Assembly: GCA_947632025.1 (NCBI GenBank)
Contig: CANRNN010000002.1
Location: forward strand, 1-64,000
DNA from: an uncultured Clostridia bacterium
GTDB taxonomy: Bacteria; Bacillota; Clostridia; Oscillospirales; Ruminococcaceae
DNA: 64,000 bases
Direction of reading: 5' to 3'
Below, piece by piece: positions 1 through 10,809 of the stretch; the first letter of the stretch is position 1; every line of letters begins with the position of its first letter. Under the pieces are notes generated by a model. That model saw nothing but the letters and a program-made list of their open reading frames with translations. It made no database searches and had not been told where the DNA came from. The position numbers and the translations under genes are program-made.

Positions 1-116
1 GGGCGTGCCCCTTTGGCGGGGTTCGGGGCGGCGCCCTGACGGGAGTCAGAGGGCAGAGCCCTCGGCGCTGCCTTTGGCGAACAGCCGCGCTTGATTTTGC
101 GAATACCCCCGATAAA
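1..116. repeat. GC-rich intergenic repeat, copy 1 (may start before the window)
   Basis: Nearly identical to 190-305, at an offset of 189 bp; I see only a few C/T differences, near the 3' part. The unit is rich in GGGGC/GCCCC and in TCAGAGGGCAGAGCCCTC-like dyads, so it could fold into several hairpins as RNA or single-stranded DNA. It contains no supported ORF. It resembles REP-type intergenic repeats, but the family is not one I can name. Confidence 0.85.
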
Positions 117-189
117 AATCTCCCATTCGCCAAACTCCCCTTCAAATAATAATTCCCGCGGACATAGTCCGCGAATTGGAATTCCAAAG

Positions 190-305
190 GGGCGTGCCCC
201 TTTGGCGGGGTTCGGGGCGGCGCCCTGACGGGAGTCAGAGGGCAGAGCCCTCGGCGCTGCCTTTGGTGAACAGTTGCGCTTGATTTTGCGAATACCTCCG
301 ATAAA
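190..305. repeat. GC-rich intergenic repeat, copy 2
   Basis: Second copy of the 1-116 unit. Its left edge carries a perfect 10-bp palindrome (arms 184-193 and 196-205, arm CCAAAGGGGC). The spacer between the copies carries another hairpin at 157-173 (CGCGGAC, loop ATA, GTCCGCG). The copy ends about 47 bp before the start of the FkbM gene, so it lies in or just above that gene's promoter region. Confidence 0.85.
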
Positions 306-352
306 CGGAGAGTTTGTATATTCTGTTATTCTGTATATTTTAAGGAGAAAAA

Positions 353-1471
353 ATGTCTTTTTTTATCGACGACCTTAACAGCGACCTCTGGGAATACCTC
401 AAATTCTCAGGAAAGAAAATTATCCTCTACGGAATGGGCGACGGCGCGGTCAAGGTAAAAGCCGCCCTCGATACAAAAGGGATTCCCGTCACCGATATTA
501 TGGCAAGCGACGAGTTCGTGCGGGGTCACAGCTTTATGGACTTCAGGGTGAAAAAACTTTCGGAAATAGAGGAAATGTATAAAGACGACTTCATTGTCCT
601 AGTGTGCTTCGGAACACAGCTTCCGGAAGTAATGGAGCATATCTTCGGTATCGCCGAAAAACACGAGCTTTACGCACCGAGCGTCCCCGTCGTGGGCGGA
701 GGAATATTTGACCTCGGTTTCGTTAGGGAACACCGCGACGAGTTTTTCTCCGTCTATAAAATGCTCGCCGACGAAAAGTCAAAAGAGGTTTTCGAGAACG
801 TCATAAGATATAAGCTTTCGGGAAGCCTACAGTACCTCAAAAACGCAGAAACGCCCTCCGATGAAAAATTCGACCTGCTTAAGATCGGAACGGAGGAGAT
901 ATACGTCGACCTCGGCGCTTACGACGGCGATACTTTGGTGGAATTTCTGAACGGAACATCACTGCAGTTCAAAAAGCTGTACGCGATGGAACCGGACAAC
1001 AGAAGCTACCGTAAAATGAAACGCCGTTTGTATATGATAGGTTCGGCACTTATGGAGCTTTATAACTGCGGCGCGTGGAACGAGGATACAAGCGAGATAT
1101 TCGACCTGCGGCACGGACGCGGAAGCCGCGCAGTCAAGTCCGAGCCAAAGGACAGCGAAAAAAATAACAGGCGCAGAATGAACTCGGCTCTCTACCGAGA
1201 GGTGAAGATGATGAAAACCGATACCATGCTGCGCGGAGAGGCTGCGACATACATCAAAATGGACGTCGAAGGCTCGGAAGAACAGGCTCTGCTGGGCGCG
1301 GCGGATACTATCTCAAAATTCAAGCCAAAGCTCAATATAGCGCTTTACCACAGAAACGAGGATATGTTCAAACTCCCGCTTCTGGTGAATAAGCTGAACA
1401 GGCGATATAAGCTCTATATGCGCCATCACCCGTATATCCCCGACTGGGATACCAATCTTTACTGCATTTGA
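353..1471 (+). CDS. FkbM-family SAM-dependent methyltransferase
   Basis: 372 aa. The C-terminal half has the SAM-binding signature of FkbM methyltransferases: VDLGAYDGDT near residue 185, an acidic ribose-binding segment MEPDNRSY about 30 residues later, and IKMDVEGSE near residue 300, the family's typical Asp-x-Glu-Gly motif. The first 150 residues look like a separate nucleotide-binding fold (IILYGMGDGAVKV). Such proteins usually O-methylate sugars of glycans or secondary metabolites; the substrate here is unknown. The start follows TAAGGAGAAAAA. The next gene begins 15 bp after the stop, so the two are probably co-transcribed. Confidence 0.85.
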   Translation: MSFFIDDLNSDLWEYLKFSGKKIILYGMGDGAVKVKAALDTKGIPVTDIMASDEFVRGHSFMDFRVKKLSEIEEMYKDDFIVLVCFGTQLPEVMEHIFGIAEKHELYAPSVPVVGGGIFDLGFVREHRDEFFSVYKMLADEKSKEVFENVIRYKLSGSLQYLKNAETPSDEKFDLLKIGTEEIYVDLGAYDGDTLVEFLNGTSLQFKKLYAMEPDNRSYRKMKRRLYMIGSALMELYNCGAWNEDTSEIFDLRHGRGSRAVKSEPKDSEKNNRRRMNSALYREVKMMKTDTMLRGEAATYIKMDVEGSEEQALLGAADTISKFKPKLNIALYHRNEDMFKLPLLVNKLNRRYKLYMRHHPYIPDWDTNLYCI

Positions 1472-1486
1472 TCAAAAGGAGCAATT

Positions 1487-2263
1487 ATGAAAATAGTAAT
1501 CGGAATCATTTTGGTGGCACTGCTTCTGGCGGCACTGGTGCTGTATCTGCTTTTCGTGCTGAATTCGCACGACCTGGTGTTCTGCGGGGATATACCGCAG
1601 ACTCAGGGAAACACAATGTACGTCACAAGGGTCTATACTTCCGACCTCAACGCGAACCAGACCCTTTCCGAGATCGTAAACACAATGAACGACAACGAGG
1701 ACGGAAGAATGACCGCCGAGGACCTGACAGAGATCCTTGCAAACTATCAGAATATCATCTACGCGCCAGTGTTCCAATATACTCTGACACAGGAGGATAC
1801 AAATACTTTCGTGCTTGTCGGAAGCGTCTATAACGGTCTTAACGACGACGGCGAACCGACAAACCCCGACTTCACCTATAAAGACCTGCTCCTCACACTG
1901 GGCGTGCCGGACGGAAAAATACTCTCGGCACAGAACGTCTATCCCGACGAAAATGATGACGAAGAGCCGGAACTCGTCGAGCGCCATTCCGTCATAGATC
2001 CCGTGCTTGTAAATAACGACCACGGCGCGGCATTCACGTTCAGAAACTGCGATACGTTCAGAATAGTGTTTACGGGAGCAGAGGGAATACCCGCGTCGGT
2101 AACTCTCGCGTATACCTACGACGTCGTCGCACAGAACCCCATGAACTTCACAAGCCTTAAAGGCGGAGTTATGGGCGTTACCATAACAGCCGCTTACGAC
2201 GATATGGGCAGGCTCACTCCAGAAATCGTAATGGACAGAAGCTCCGTTATTGTTGAAGAGTAA
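1487..2263 (+). CDS. Hypothetical protein with an N-terminal membrane anchor
   Basis: 258 aa and not recognised. Residues 3-25 form one hydrophobic segment (VIGIILVALLLAALVLYLL) that would anchor the protein in the membrane. The rest is acidic, rich in Asn, Asp and Thr, and probably extracytoplasmic. There is no catalytic motif I can identify. The start is preceded by AAAGGAGCAATT and lies 15 bp after the methyltransferase gene, which suggests one operon. No clear terminator follows; an AT-rich stretch with a TATAAT at 2338-2343 precedes the next gene. Confidence 0.7.
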   Translation: MKIVIGIILVALLLAALVLYLLFVLNSHDLVFCGDIPQTQGNTMYVTRVYTSDLNANQTLSEIVNTMNDNEDGRMTAEDLTEILANYQNIIYAPVFQYTLTQEDTNTFVLVGSVYNGLNDDGEPTNPDFTYKDLLLTLGVPDGKILSAQNVYPDENDDEEPELVERHSVIDPVLVNNDHGAAFTFRNCDTFRIVFTGAEGIPASVTLAYTYDVVAQNPMNFTSLKGGVMGVTITAAYDDMGRLTPEIVMDRSSVIVEE

Positions 2264-2391
2264 AATTTTTCCTCGGATTTCGACCCGCTCCCTGAAATTA
2301 CCCTTGTAAAGTTAATAAAAAGTTAATAATAATGTGATATAATTGTATTTGCAGAGTTGTGTCAGTAAACTTCATAAGGGGGTGACTTGCG

Positions 2392-3267
2392 ATGAAAACA
2401 GGACTTATCCTCGAAGGCGGCGCCGTGCGCGGGATTTTCACCGCAGGAGTACTCGACCGGTTGATGGAAAGCGGCGTTTACTTTCCGTATGTGGTGGGAG
2501 TGTCCGCAGGCGGCGGCAACGCTATGAGCTACGTTTCACGACAAAAAGGACGTACCGCAAGAATGATAAACGTCCCGCGGAATCAGAGCTATTACGGTTT
2601 CAGACAGTTTCTGGAATCAAAACGCATAATAAATCTCGACAAAATGGCATATGAATATCCGTTCAAGCAATTTCCTTTCGACTTCGATACATACTTCAAC
2701 AGCGGCATAACCACAGAATATGTCTGCACCTGTATGGAAACAGGAAAAGCCGAATATTTCACGGAAGAAGAGGATTGTGAACGCCTGCTGACTATCTGTA
2801 AGGCAAGCTGTTCGGTGCCTATGCTATGCGAACCTGTGGAAATGGACGGAAAACATTACCTCGACGGCTCGATAGCGGATTCTATACCTATAGAACACGC
2901 TCTGGATATGGGCTGCGACAAGTTGGTGATAATCCTGACAAAGCCGGGACGCGCGACCGCTCCGACGGATTACGGAAAATTCAAGGCGGTCATTCATTCG
3001 ATGTATAAGCACTACCCCGCTTTTGAGGAAGCTTGCTTTACGAGAGTGGAGCGCTACTGGCAGACGGTGGAGCTTATGGAGGAAATGGAGGAGCAGGGCA
3101 GGATATTCATATTCAGACCGACATTGCCCGCTATTTCCAAATTCGAGAAAGACAGCGAGAAAATCAAGGAATCATATAAGGACGGCTATACTCAGGCGGA
3201 CGACAGGATAGCAGAGCTTACGCACTTTATGAAGTCGCTGGAGTCGGTCGAGTCACGCGTCGGCTGA
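2392..3267 (+). CDS. Patatin-like phospholipase family protein
   Basis: 291 aa. It carries the patatin marks: an oxyanion glycine loop near the N-terminus (LEGGAVRGIFTAGVLDRL, residues 5-22), the nucleophile elbow GVSAGG near residue 38, and the second dyad residue in the DGS of YLDGSIADSIPI near residue 160. The catalytic Ser/Asp pair is therefore present. The relatives are small bacterial esterases of the RssA/YjjU kind that act on acyl lipids. The start is preceded by AAGGGGGTGACTTGCG, and a TATAAT at 2338 with a weak -35 may be the promoter. A strong hairpin follows at 3313. Confidence 0.88.
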   Translation: MKTGLILEGGAVRGIFTAGVLDRLMESGVYFPYVVGVSAGGGNAMSYVSRQKGRTARMINVPRNQSYYGFRQFLESKRIINLDKMAYEYPFKQFPFDFDTYFNSGITTEYVCTCMETGKAEYFTEEEDCERLLTICKASCSVPMLCEPVEMDGKHYLDGSIADSIPIEHALDMGCDKLVIILTKPGRATAPTDYGKFKAVIHSMYKHYPAFEEACFTRVERYWQTVELMEEMEEQGRIFIFRPTLPAISKFEKDSEKIKESYKDGYTQADDRIAELTHFMKSLESVESRVG

Positions 3268-3312
3268 TAAAAACAAATCGCTGCCCGACTGCACGTTCAG
3301 TGAAAAAAATTA

Positions 3313-3337
3313 CCGCCCGCGGAGCGTTCGCGGGCGG
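3313..3337. terminator. Bidirectional Rho-independent terminator
   Basis: A perfect 9-bp GC stem (CCGCCCGCG / CGCGGGCGG) with a 7-nt loop. On the plus strand it is followed by a T-rich tract. On the minus strand it is followed by TAATTTTTTTC, the stronger T-run. It separates the convergent patatin and small membrane protein genes. Confidence 0.85.
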
Positions 3338-3353
3338 ATTCTTGTTTTGTTGT

Positions 3354-3863
3354 TTAAGAGCGTTCGGCGCTCACTTTTCTGAACCATCTTCTGAAAAACA
3401 GTCCTGCTGTTATCGCGAGAACCAAAGCCGTTCCGAAAAGCCATGCGTTATTTATTGCCACACCTCTTATTGCGCGTGAAAACTCCTCCGGCTGCTCCCG
3501 AACATCAACAGGAGCCCAGTTCAGCATAACATACGCAGTAAAAGACGCGTGCATTGCAAAAGCCAGAATCGCTGCGGAAATGCTGTATCTTAAGAATGAA
3601 GGGCGTTTTATATTACCGAAAAACATTCCGCAAAACGACATTGCCAGAGCTGCGGATATTACGCATAAAACAAATTCTCCGCTATAGATTGCAAGCGTAC
3701 AATAACACAGCACAACGCTAGTAATTGTGAAAAACACGCCCAACATAGCTCCCATAATAAGTCTGTTTTTCCTCGGCGTATAAAAATCGTGAACCGAATC
3801 GCGGAATTGCTGTTCAACGGGCATAGCTTTTTCAGCAGCGTTTATAATTTTTCTTGTAAGCAT
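3354..3863 (-). CDS. Hypothetical membrane protein, four predicted TM segments
   Basis: 169 aa and not recognised. After about 35 hydrophilic residues there are four hydrophobic stretches, near residues 37-62, 66-85, 92-113 and 140-160, with a basic C-terminus. The start follows AGAGGGGATAAATT. It lies 52 bp downstream of the 53-aa membrane protein gene and shares that gene's consensus promoter at 4137-4165. No partner or substrate can be inferred. Confidence 0.65.
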   Translation of the reverse strand: MLTRKIINAAEKAMPVEQQFRDSVHDFYTPRKNRLIMGAMLGVFFTITSVVLCYCTLAIYSGEFVLCVISAALAMSFCGMFFGNIKRPSFLRYSISAAILAFAMHASFTAYVMLNWAPVDVREQPEEFSRAIRGVAINNAWLFGTALVLAITAGLFFRRWFRKVSAERS

Positions 3864-3915
3864 AATTTATCCCCTCTTTTCAGAACCAGAGCCACATTAA
3901 ATAGTTGTTCGGCGC

Positions 3916-4077
3916 TTACTCGTCAGACTCCGCAGATGCCGTGCGGTCAAGGAACTTTGTCAGCAATACGCCCAAGACGATAGAAGCCGCCATGCAAACT
4001 ATTGTTATCGGCAGTCTATAAATGAGCGTCCCGCGAAGTCCCGGAATCAATGTCGTGGTGAAATATGCGAAATCCAA
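3916..4077 (-). CDS. Small single-pass membrane protein (53 aa)
   Basis: A short ORF with a TTG start placed a few bases after a good ribosome binding site (GACGGAGGTGCA). One hydrophobic segment (residues 19-42, including ITIVCMAASIVLGVLLTKF) is followed by a short charged tail ending in Glu-Ser-Asp-Glu. A second TTG directly upstream (4080) is an equally possible start. It sits between a consensus promoter and the 169-aa membrane protein gene, so translation is plausible. Function unknown. Confidence 0.6.
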   Translation of the reverse strand: MDFAYFTTTLIPGLRGTLIYRLPITIVCMAASIVLGVLLTKFLDRTASAESDE

Positions 4078-4110
4078 CAATGCACCTCCGTCAAATCAGT
4101 ATCTTTTAAT

Positions 4111-4165
4111 AAAGGAAACCTTTTCCTCTTACCTATATTATATATATTTTTTTGTGCATTGTCAA
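4111..4165 (-). promoter_or_regulatory. Consensus SigA promoter with a palindrome at the transcript start
   Basis: On the minus strand TTGACA (4165-4160) and TATAAT (4142-4137) are separated by 17 bp. Just downstream, around the predicted +1, is an AGGAAA-N3-TTTCCT palindrome (4113-4127), followed by TTTATTAAAAGATA. The same palindrome and trailing sequence occur after the promoter at 33614-33642, ahead of another small membrane-protein gene. It could be a shared operator or a 5' RNA hairpin. Confidence 0.75.
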
Positions 4166-4250
4166 GACGCAATACTGCACAAAATAGTTACAGGAAATTT
4201 GTCGATATTAACGTGTAAAGTTTACACCCTAAATCAATATTTAATTCCCG

Positions 4251-6688
<2,438 letters not shown>

Positions 6689-6692
<4 letters not shown>

Positions 6693-7795
6693 AGAAAATT
6701 ACCGCTCCTACACCGCGAAGGGCTTATTTCGAGCGACTGCTTTTCATAGCCTCGCTTGTGATATTGTCGGTTTGCCTTCAGGGGCTGAGGGCGGCAGCAG
6801 TCTGCGTTGTAAGCGTCGCGCTGTGTATGGCTGCGGACGCGGTCTGCTGCAGGATACGAAAAATACCGTACGATATAAAAGCTCCCGAAGTACCGTTCTG
6901 GGGCGCGGCAGCAGCAATGCTGATGCCCGTTTCCGTGCCGTGGGGACTGGTGCTGATGTCGTCGCTGATATGCGTGGTCGTCGGAAAGCACCTGTTCGGA
7001 AGCTCCGACAACATCGTGTTCTGCCCGCCCGCAATAGCCGCGGCGTTTCTGATGATATGCTATCCCGCCGAAATGCTGTACTTCCCGAAATACGGCGATA
7101 AATTCCCGCTGTTCGGAGAGTTTGACGGAGTGCTGGCGCGCTCGGCGGAATATTCCCTGAAAATGGGCTCGGTGCCCGCCGACGGAATGTTAAATGGCTT
7201 TTTGGGACTTACCGCTGCGCCGATAGGCTCGTCGTATATCCCGATAATAATAGTCTGCGGAGCGTGCCTGATGGTGATACGCGGCGGCAGCGCCTGCGCT
7301 TCTCTTTCTTGTCTGGGAGTTTCGGCTGTGCTGGCGTTCTTCTTTCCGAGAGCGGACGTTTCGGGCTGGGAATCGGTGGTGTACGAGCTGTGTTCGGGCT
7401 ACCTGATGTTCGGGGCGATGTTCCTCGCCGCCGAGCCGTACCGTACCCCGCAGCGAAAGATGGGACGCGTTTTGTACGGCGCAGTCCTCGGATACGTCAC
7501 GATGATGTTCAGATATTTCGGACAGACAGAGGGCAGCTTCCTGTTCGCGCTGCTTATCACAAGCGCGCTGCTTTCGGGATTCGACAGGGTCTGCGAGAAC
7601 CTCGAATACTGGAAGAAAAAATACGTCAACTCCTTCGAGAAAAATAAGACCCAAGCCGCCGAGGCTTCCACCGCGCCCAAACCCAAGCTCTCGGATACGC
7701 AGGAGATAGTGCTTCCCGAAAAATACCGCTACAATACCCCTCCCATAAATTCCGAGGTCAAAAAGCACCGCCGCAGACGCAAGGAGAAAAAATAA
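6689..7795 (+). CDS. RnfD/NqrB-related membrane protein lacking the usual FMN site
   Basis: 368 aa with about nine hydrophobic segments. The overall pattern follows RnfD: an N-terminal TAPTPRR segment, a GKHLFGSSDNIVFCPPAIAAAFL stretch in place of the family's GGxGxNxFNPA motif, and a C-terminal block (MFGAMFLAAEPYRTP ... FALLITSALLSGFDRV) matching RnfD's FFIATDPVTSP ... NAFTPLIDRY region. I do not see the SGATP-type threonine motif to which ApbE attaches FMN. A Lys/Arg-rich tail of about 55 residues ends the protein. It is translationally coupled to rpe upstream and to the RnfE-like gene downstream by 1-4 bp overlaps. Confidence 0.8.
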
Positions 7796-8454
7796 TGAGA
7801 AAAAACAGCGCCCTCGTTAAACCGGACGGGCTTTTCCGGCAGAATATCGTCCTTATGAGCGGACTTGTCACCGCGCCCATAATCGTCGCGGCAACATCTG
7901 CGGAAAATTCTATAATACTGATATTGAGCTTTTTTATGATAACCTATACGGGAATATTGCTGTGCCGGTTTATTCCGCGAAAGCTTGTGTATTCGATAAG
8001 AATAGTGCTTTACGCCGTCACGGCGGGGCTTCTGTATATCCCGACAATATTGCTTTTGCAAAAGATGTTCCCGACAATGAGCAGCGACGTGGTGCTGTAT
8101 ATAGAGCTTCTCGCCGTAAATTCGCTCCTGCTTGCGAAAAGCGAAACGCGCTTCTTTCTTATGCCCTACGGGGAAATGGCGCTGGACGCTTTGATGTATG
8201 TCATAGGCTACGCCATAGCGGCAGCGGCAGTGGGCGTTACAAGAGAAATTCTGGCGTTCGGAACGATATTCGGCTTCAGACTCTTTGACCCGATAGTCCC
8301 CTCGGCAAGAAGCCCGTTCTTCGGATTTATCCTTGTGGGGATATTCGCGGCGGTATGCAGAGCGATAACGGGCAGGCGCTCCGCCGAAAGACGCGCCAGA
8401 GCCGCTAAAGCCGCACGCGCAGTAAGGATATACAACCTTGACGACGATGACTGA
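7795..8454 (+). CDS. RnfE/RnfA-superfamily membrane protein (RnfE-like)
   Basis: 219 aa, six predicted TM segments. It shares with RnfE the order N-terminal TM, a SAEN segment near residue 38, LLLQKMFP, LYIELLAVNSLLL and VGVTREILAFGTIFGFRLFDP (RnfE: GAVREILGFG). In true RnfA/RnfE two cysteines near the TM1 end and in VNC bind a membrane [2Fe-2S] cluster. Here the first region has no Cys, and the VNC position is Ser110. A short basic C-terminal tail follows. The start overlaps the preceding stop. It is likely a structural partner of the RnfD- and RnfA-like genes. Confidence 0.78.
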   Translation: MRKNSALVKPDGLFRQNIVLMSGLVTAPIIVAATSAENSIILILSFFMITYTGILLCRFIPRKLVYSIRIVLYAVTAGLLYIPTILLLQKMFPTMSSDVVLYIELLAVNSLLLAKSETRFFLMPYGEMALDALMYVIGYAIAAAAVGVTREILAFGTIFGFRLFDPIVPSARSPFFGFILVGIFAAVCRAITGRRSAERRARAAKAARAVRIYNLDDDD

Positions 8455-8490
8455 AAAATGCGATAATATTTTACGGGAGGAGATGAGAGC

Positions 8491-9084
8491 GTGGGCGCGG
8501 TATTCGCGAAAATAGTAAGCTTCGCTATGGCGGCGATATTTACACAAAACGCGATATTCGACAGAGCGTTCGGCGCGAATGTCGCCATATACGCGTCGCG
8601 GCGCGACGAACACGTCGTCGGCTTCACGCTGGGAATAACCGCCATGACGACGGCGGCAAGCGTGGTTTCGTACTTCCTCGACGGAGTGATACTTCCGCTG
8701 AAATACGGGTATCTGTTTTTGCCGCTGATATATGTCGGAATAATCGGCATACTGTATATAATAGGCTTGTTCGTGACGTGGAAGTTCTTTCACGATACTT
8801 TCAAGAAAATAAAAAAATTCGTCCACCTCGCCATCTTCAACTGCGCCGTTATCGGAGCGCTGTTCCTGAACGCGGGCTACGGCGGGGATATATGGAGCTA
8901 TATCGGCTGCGGATTCGGCACGGGAATAGGTTTCTTTCTCGCGAGCTTTTTTCTGAATATCGCACACGAGCGGCTCGATTCCGAAAAGATACCCAAGCTC
9001 TTTCGGGGATACCCGATAATGATGATATATATAGGAATAGTTTCACTGGCTTTCAATGTTCTGGTAGGATATACAGGAAATTAA
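8491..9084 (+). CDS. RnfA-like membrane protein with one cluster cysteine missing
   Basis: 197 aa, six TM segments, GTG start after GGGAGGAGATGAGAGC. The second half aligns well with RnfA: FNCAVIGALFLN (RnfA TNCAVLGVALLN), FGTGIGFFLASFFLNIAHERLDSEKIPKLFRG (RnfA ...AIRERLAVADVPAPFRG) and a C-terminal SLAFNVLVG. Cys118 of the NCAV motif is kept. The position matching the GLCP cysteine in TM1 is Asn30. In RnfA these cysteines help hold the [2Fe-2S] cluster in the membrane. It is the last of the three Rnf-like genes; no RnfB, RnfC or RnfG gene lies in the window. Confidence 0.8.
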   Translation: MGAVFAKIVSFAMAAIFTQNAIFDRAFGANVAIYASRRDEHVVGFTLGITAMTTAASVVSYFLDGVILPLKYGYLFLPLIYVGIIGILYIIGLFVTWKFFHDTFKKIKKFVHLAIFNCAVIGALFLNAGYGGDIWSYIGCGFGTGIGFFLASFFLNIAHERLDSEKIPKLFRGYPIMMIYIGIVSLAFNVLVGYTGN

Positions 9085-9105
9085 ATTCAAGGAGGGAGCG
9101 GCATT

Positions 9106-10344
9106 ATGAAACAGAAAAAAACCAAGATCAAAATAAAACGCAGCAAGGTCAATCTCTACAACAAGAAAAAAAGCAAAACACGCAGGACGCTTTCCATCGT
9201 AATTACCATAGCTGCCGCCTGTATCCTCGGAGTGGTGGGCTACGGCATAGGAAAGCCCGTTATGGATTACCTCAACAACAGAAACCTGCCGATTTCGGAC
9301 AGCTCCGACCCGTGGAATTCAGATAACTCCGATGATTCCGGTAATACAGGAAATTCGGACGATTCCCAAAGCAGCGATAATTCGTCGGGCAGCGAAAACA
9401 CATCGGGTGAGCAAAGCTCTTCCGATACGCAGACAAGCACGCCGTCAGTCCCTGTGTCGTCGGATACGAGAATGTATGTGCTGCCCGCGGACGCGGCGGT
9501 AAGCTCCGCTTCACTTAACAGCGCACTCGCGGCGGCTAAGGAGTCGGGCTGCGGAGTGGCGGTCGTGACGCTTAAGGTAAATTCGGGCGAGCTTTTATAC
9601 AAGAGCGATATTCCCGTCGTAAAGGATTCCGAAATAATAAAGGGCTCACTTTCGGCAGCACAGATATGCGGCATTATCACAAGCGCGGGACTTACTCCCG
9701 CTGCCAGAATAAGCACGCTTATGGACAGCGAGTATCCGAAGTTTGCGGGCGGATATATGATAGTCGGGGGCGGAGCGTGGCTCGACGATTATCCCGACCA
9801 CGGCGGAAAACGCTGGCTGTCGCCGTTCGATAAGGCGGCGCTCGACTATATCGGCAAAATGTGCGGCGAGCTTTCCGAAGCGGGCTTCAAGCATATAATC
9901 TGCGCCGACACCATGTATCCGACATTCCATAAAGTCGACCTTACGACGCATTTGTCGGATCTGCCGCTGTCAAGCTCGTCAAAGCGCACCGAGGCTCTGC
10001 GCGGAGTTGTAACTTCCGCAAAAACCGAAGCAGAGAAGAACGGCTGCTCCGTCTGGCTGGAGTTTTCGGAGAGCGGACTTCTGGCGGAGGATAAAACAGG
10101 CACGGACGCGGAGATACTCCTCGATATGTCGGGATTGTCAGATGTGGGACTTATCGCGAAATATTCCGTAAGCGCCGAAAACGCATATCAGAACGCCAAG
10201 GATTTCGCGGCGGCGCTTAAGTCGGGGGCTTCCGGCGCGGATAATACCGCCGTCCTTATCGGAGCGGGCATATCGGAGTCCGCAAGAGCAGAGGCGCAAA
10301 AGGCTTTCACCGAAGCAGGAGTGGCTGTTTTCCGCGAAAGCTGA
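9106..10344 (+). CDS. Membrane-anchored glycoside hydrolase-like protein (DUF4015-type)
   Basis: 412 aa. The first 28 residues are very rich in Lys/Arg, followed by a TM segment (TLSIVITIAAACILGVVGYGI) and a Ser/Asp/Asn-rich linker (about residues 65-115), so the rest is exported. The outer domain resembles the DUF4015 putative glycosidase barrel: GCGVAVVTLKVNSGELLY, TPAARISTLMDSEYPKFAGGYMIVGGGAWLDD, GKRWLSPFDKAALDYI, and GFKHIICADTMYP, where the family has an FDYVRFP-like strand. The start follows GGAGGGAGCGGCATT, 21 bp after the RnfA-like gene, so it may belong to the same operon. Substrate unknown. Confidence 0.7.
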   Translation: MKQKKTKIKIKRSKVNLYNKKKSKTRRTLSIVITIAAACILGVVGYGIGKPVMDYLNNRNLPISDSSDPWNSDNSDDSGNTGNSDDSQSSDNSSGSENTSGEQSSSDTQTSTPSVPVSSDTRMYVLPADAAVSSASLNSALAAAKESGCGVAVVTLKVNSGELLYKSDIPVVKDSEIIKGSLSAAQICGIITSAGLTPAARISTLMDSEYPKFAGGYMIVGGGAWLDDYPDHGGKRWLSPFDKAALDYIGKMCGELSEAGFKHIICADTMYPTFHKVDLTTHLSDLPLSSSSKRTEALRGVVTSAKTEAEKNGCSVWLEFSESGLLAEDKTGTDAEILLDMSGLSDVGLIAKYSVSAENAYQNAKDFAAALKSGASGADNTAVLIGAGISESARAEAQKAFTEAGVAVFRES

Positions 10345-10410
10345 ACACAACAAATCTAAGTTAAGATCCGCGAAAGCGGTTTTGGAACAAAAGTACAGGA
10401 GGAAAAAATT

Positions 10411-10809
10411 ATGAACTTATTGACATTTATTTCGGAATCGGCAACCACAGCCGAAGCCGCCGGCGGAACCGCAGGGGTGGGCATGGCTCAGATCCTTTCT
10501 ATGATCGTGCCGCTCGCGATAATGGTGCTTATCTTCTACTTCCTTATCATAAGACCCGAAAAGAAGCGCCAGAAAGAAACCGAAAGTATGCTGAACAATC
10601 TTCAGGTGGCGGACGAGGTCGTTACAAACGGCGGCATAATCGGACGCGTCATTTCCGTGCAGAAAGATACCGTGCTTATCGAAACGGGCTCCGACCGCAC
10701 AAAGATACGCGTGCTGAAAAACGCTATAGCACAGAACAAGACCGCTCACGACGACGAAACCGAAACCGCTGCGGTCAAGAAGTCAAAGGGTAAGACTGAG
10801 ATAAAGTGA
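10411..10809 (+). CDS. yajC: Preprotein translocase subunit YajC
   Basis: 132 aa, an accessory of SecDF-SecYEG. It has the single TM segment near residues 25-46 (MIVPLAIMVLIFYFLIIRPEKKRQKE) followed by the conserved cytoplasmic part LQVADEVVTNGGIIGRVISV and a Lys-rich end. The start is preceded by ACAGGAGGAAAAAATT. A Thr/Ala/Gly-rich stretch precedes the TM. It overlaps the TetR gene start by 4 bp (GTGA), so the two are coupled. The usual yajC partners (tgt, secD, secF) are not adjacent. Confidence 0.95.
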   Translation: MNLLTFISESATTAEAAGGTAGVGMAQILSMIVPLAIMVLIFYFLIIRPEKKRQKETESMLNNLQVADEVVTNGGIIGRVISVQKDTVLIETGSDRTKIRVLKNAIAQNKTAHDDETETAAVKKSKGKTEIK

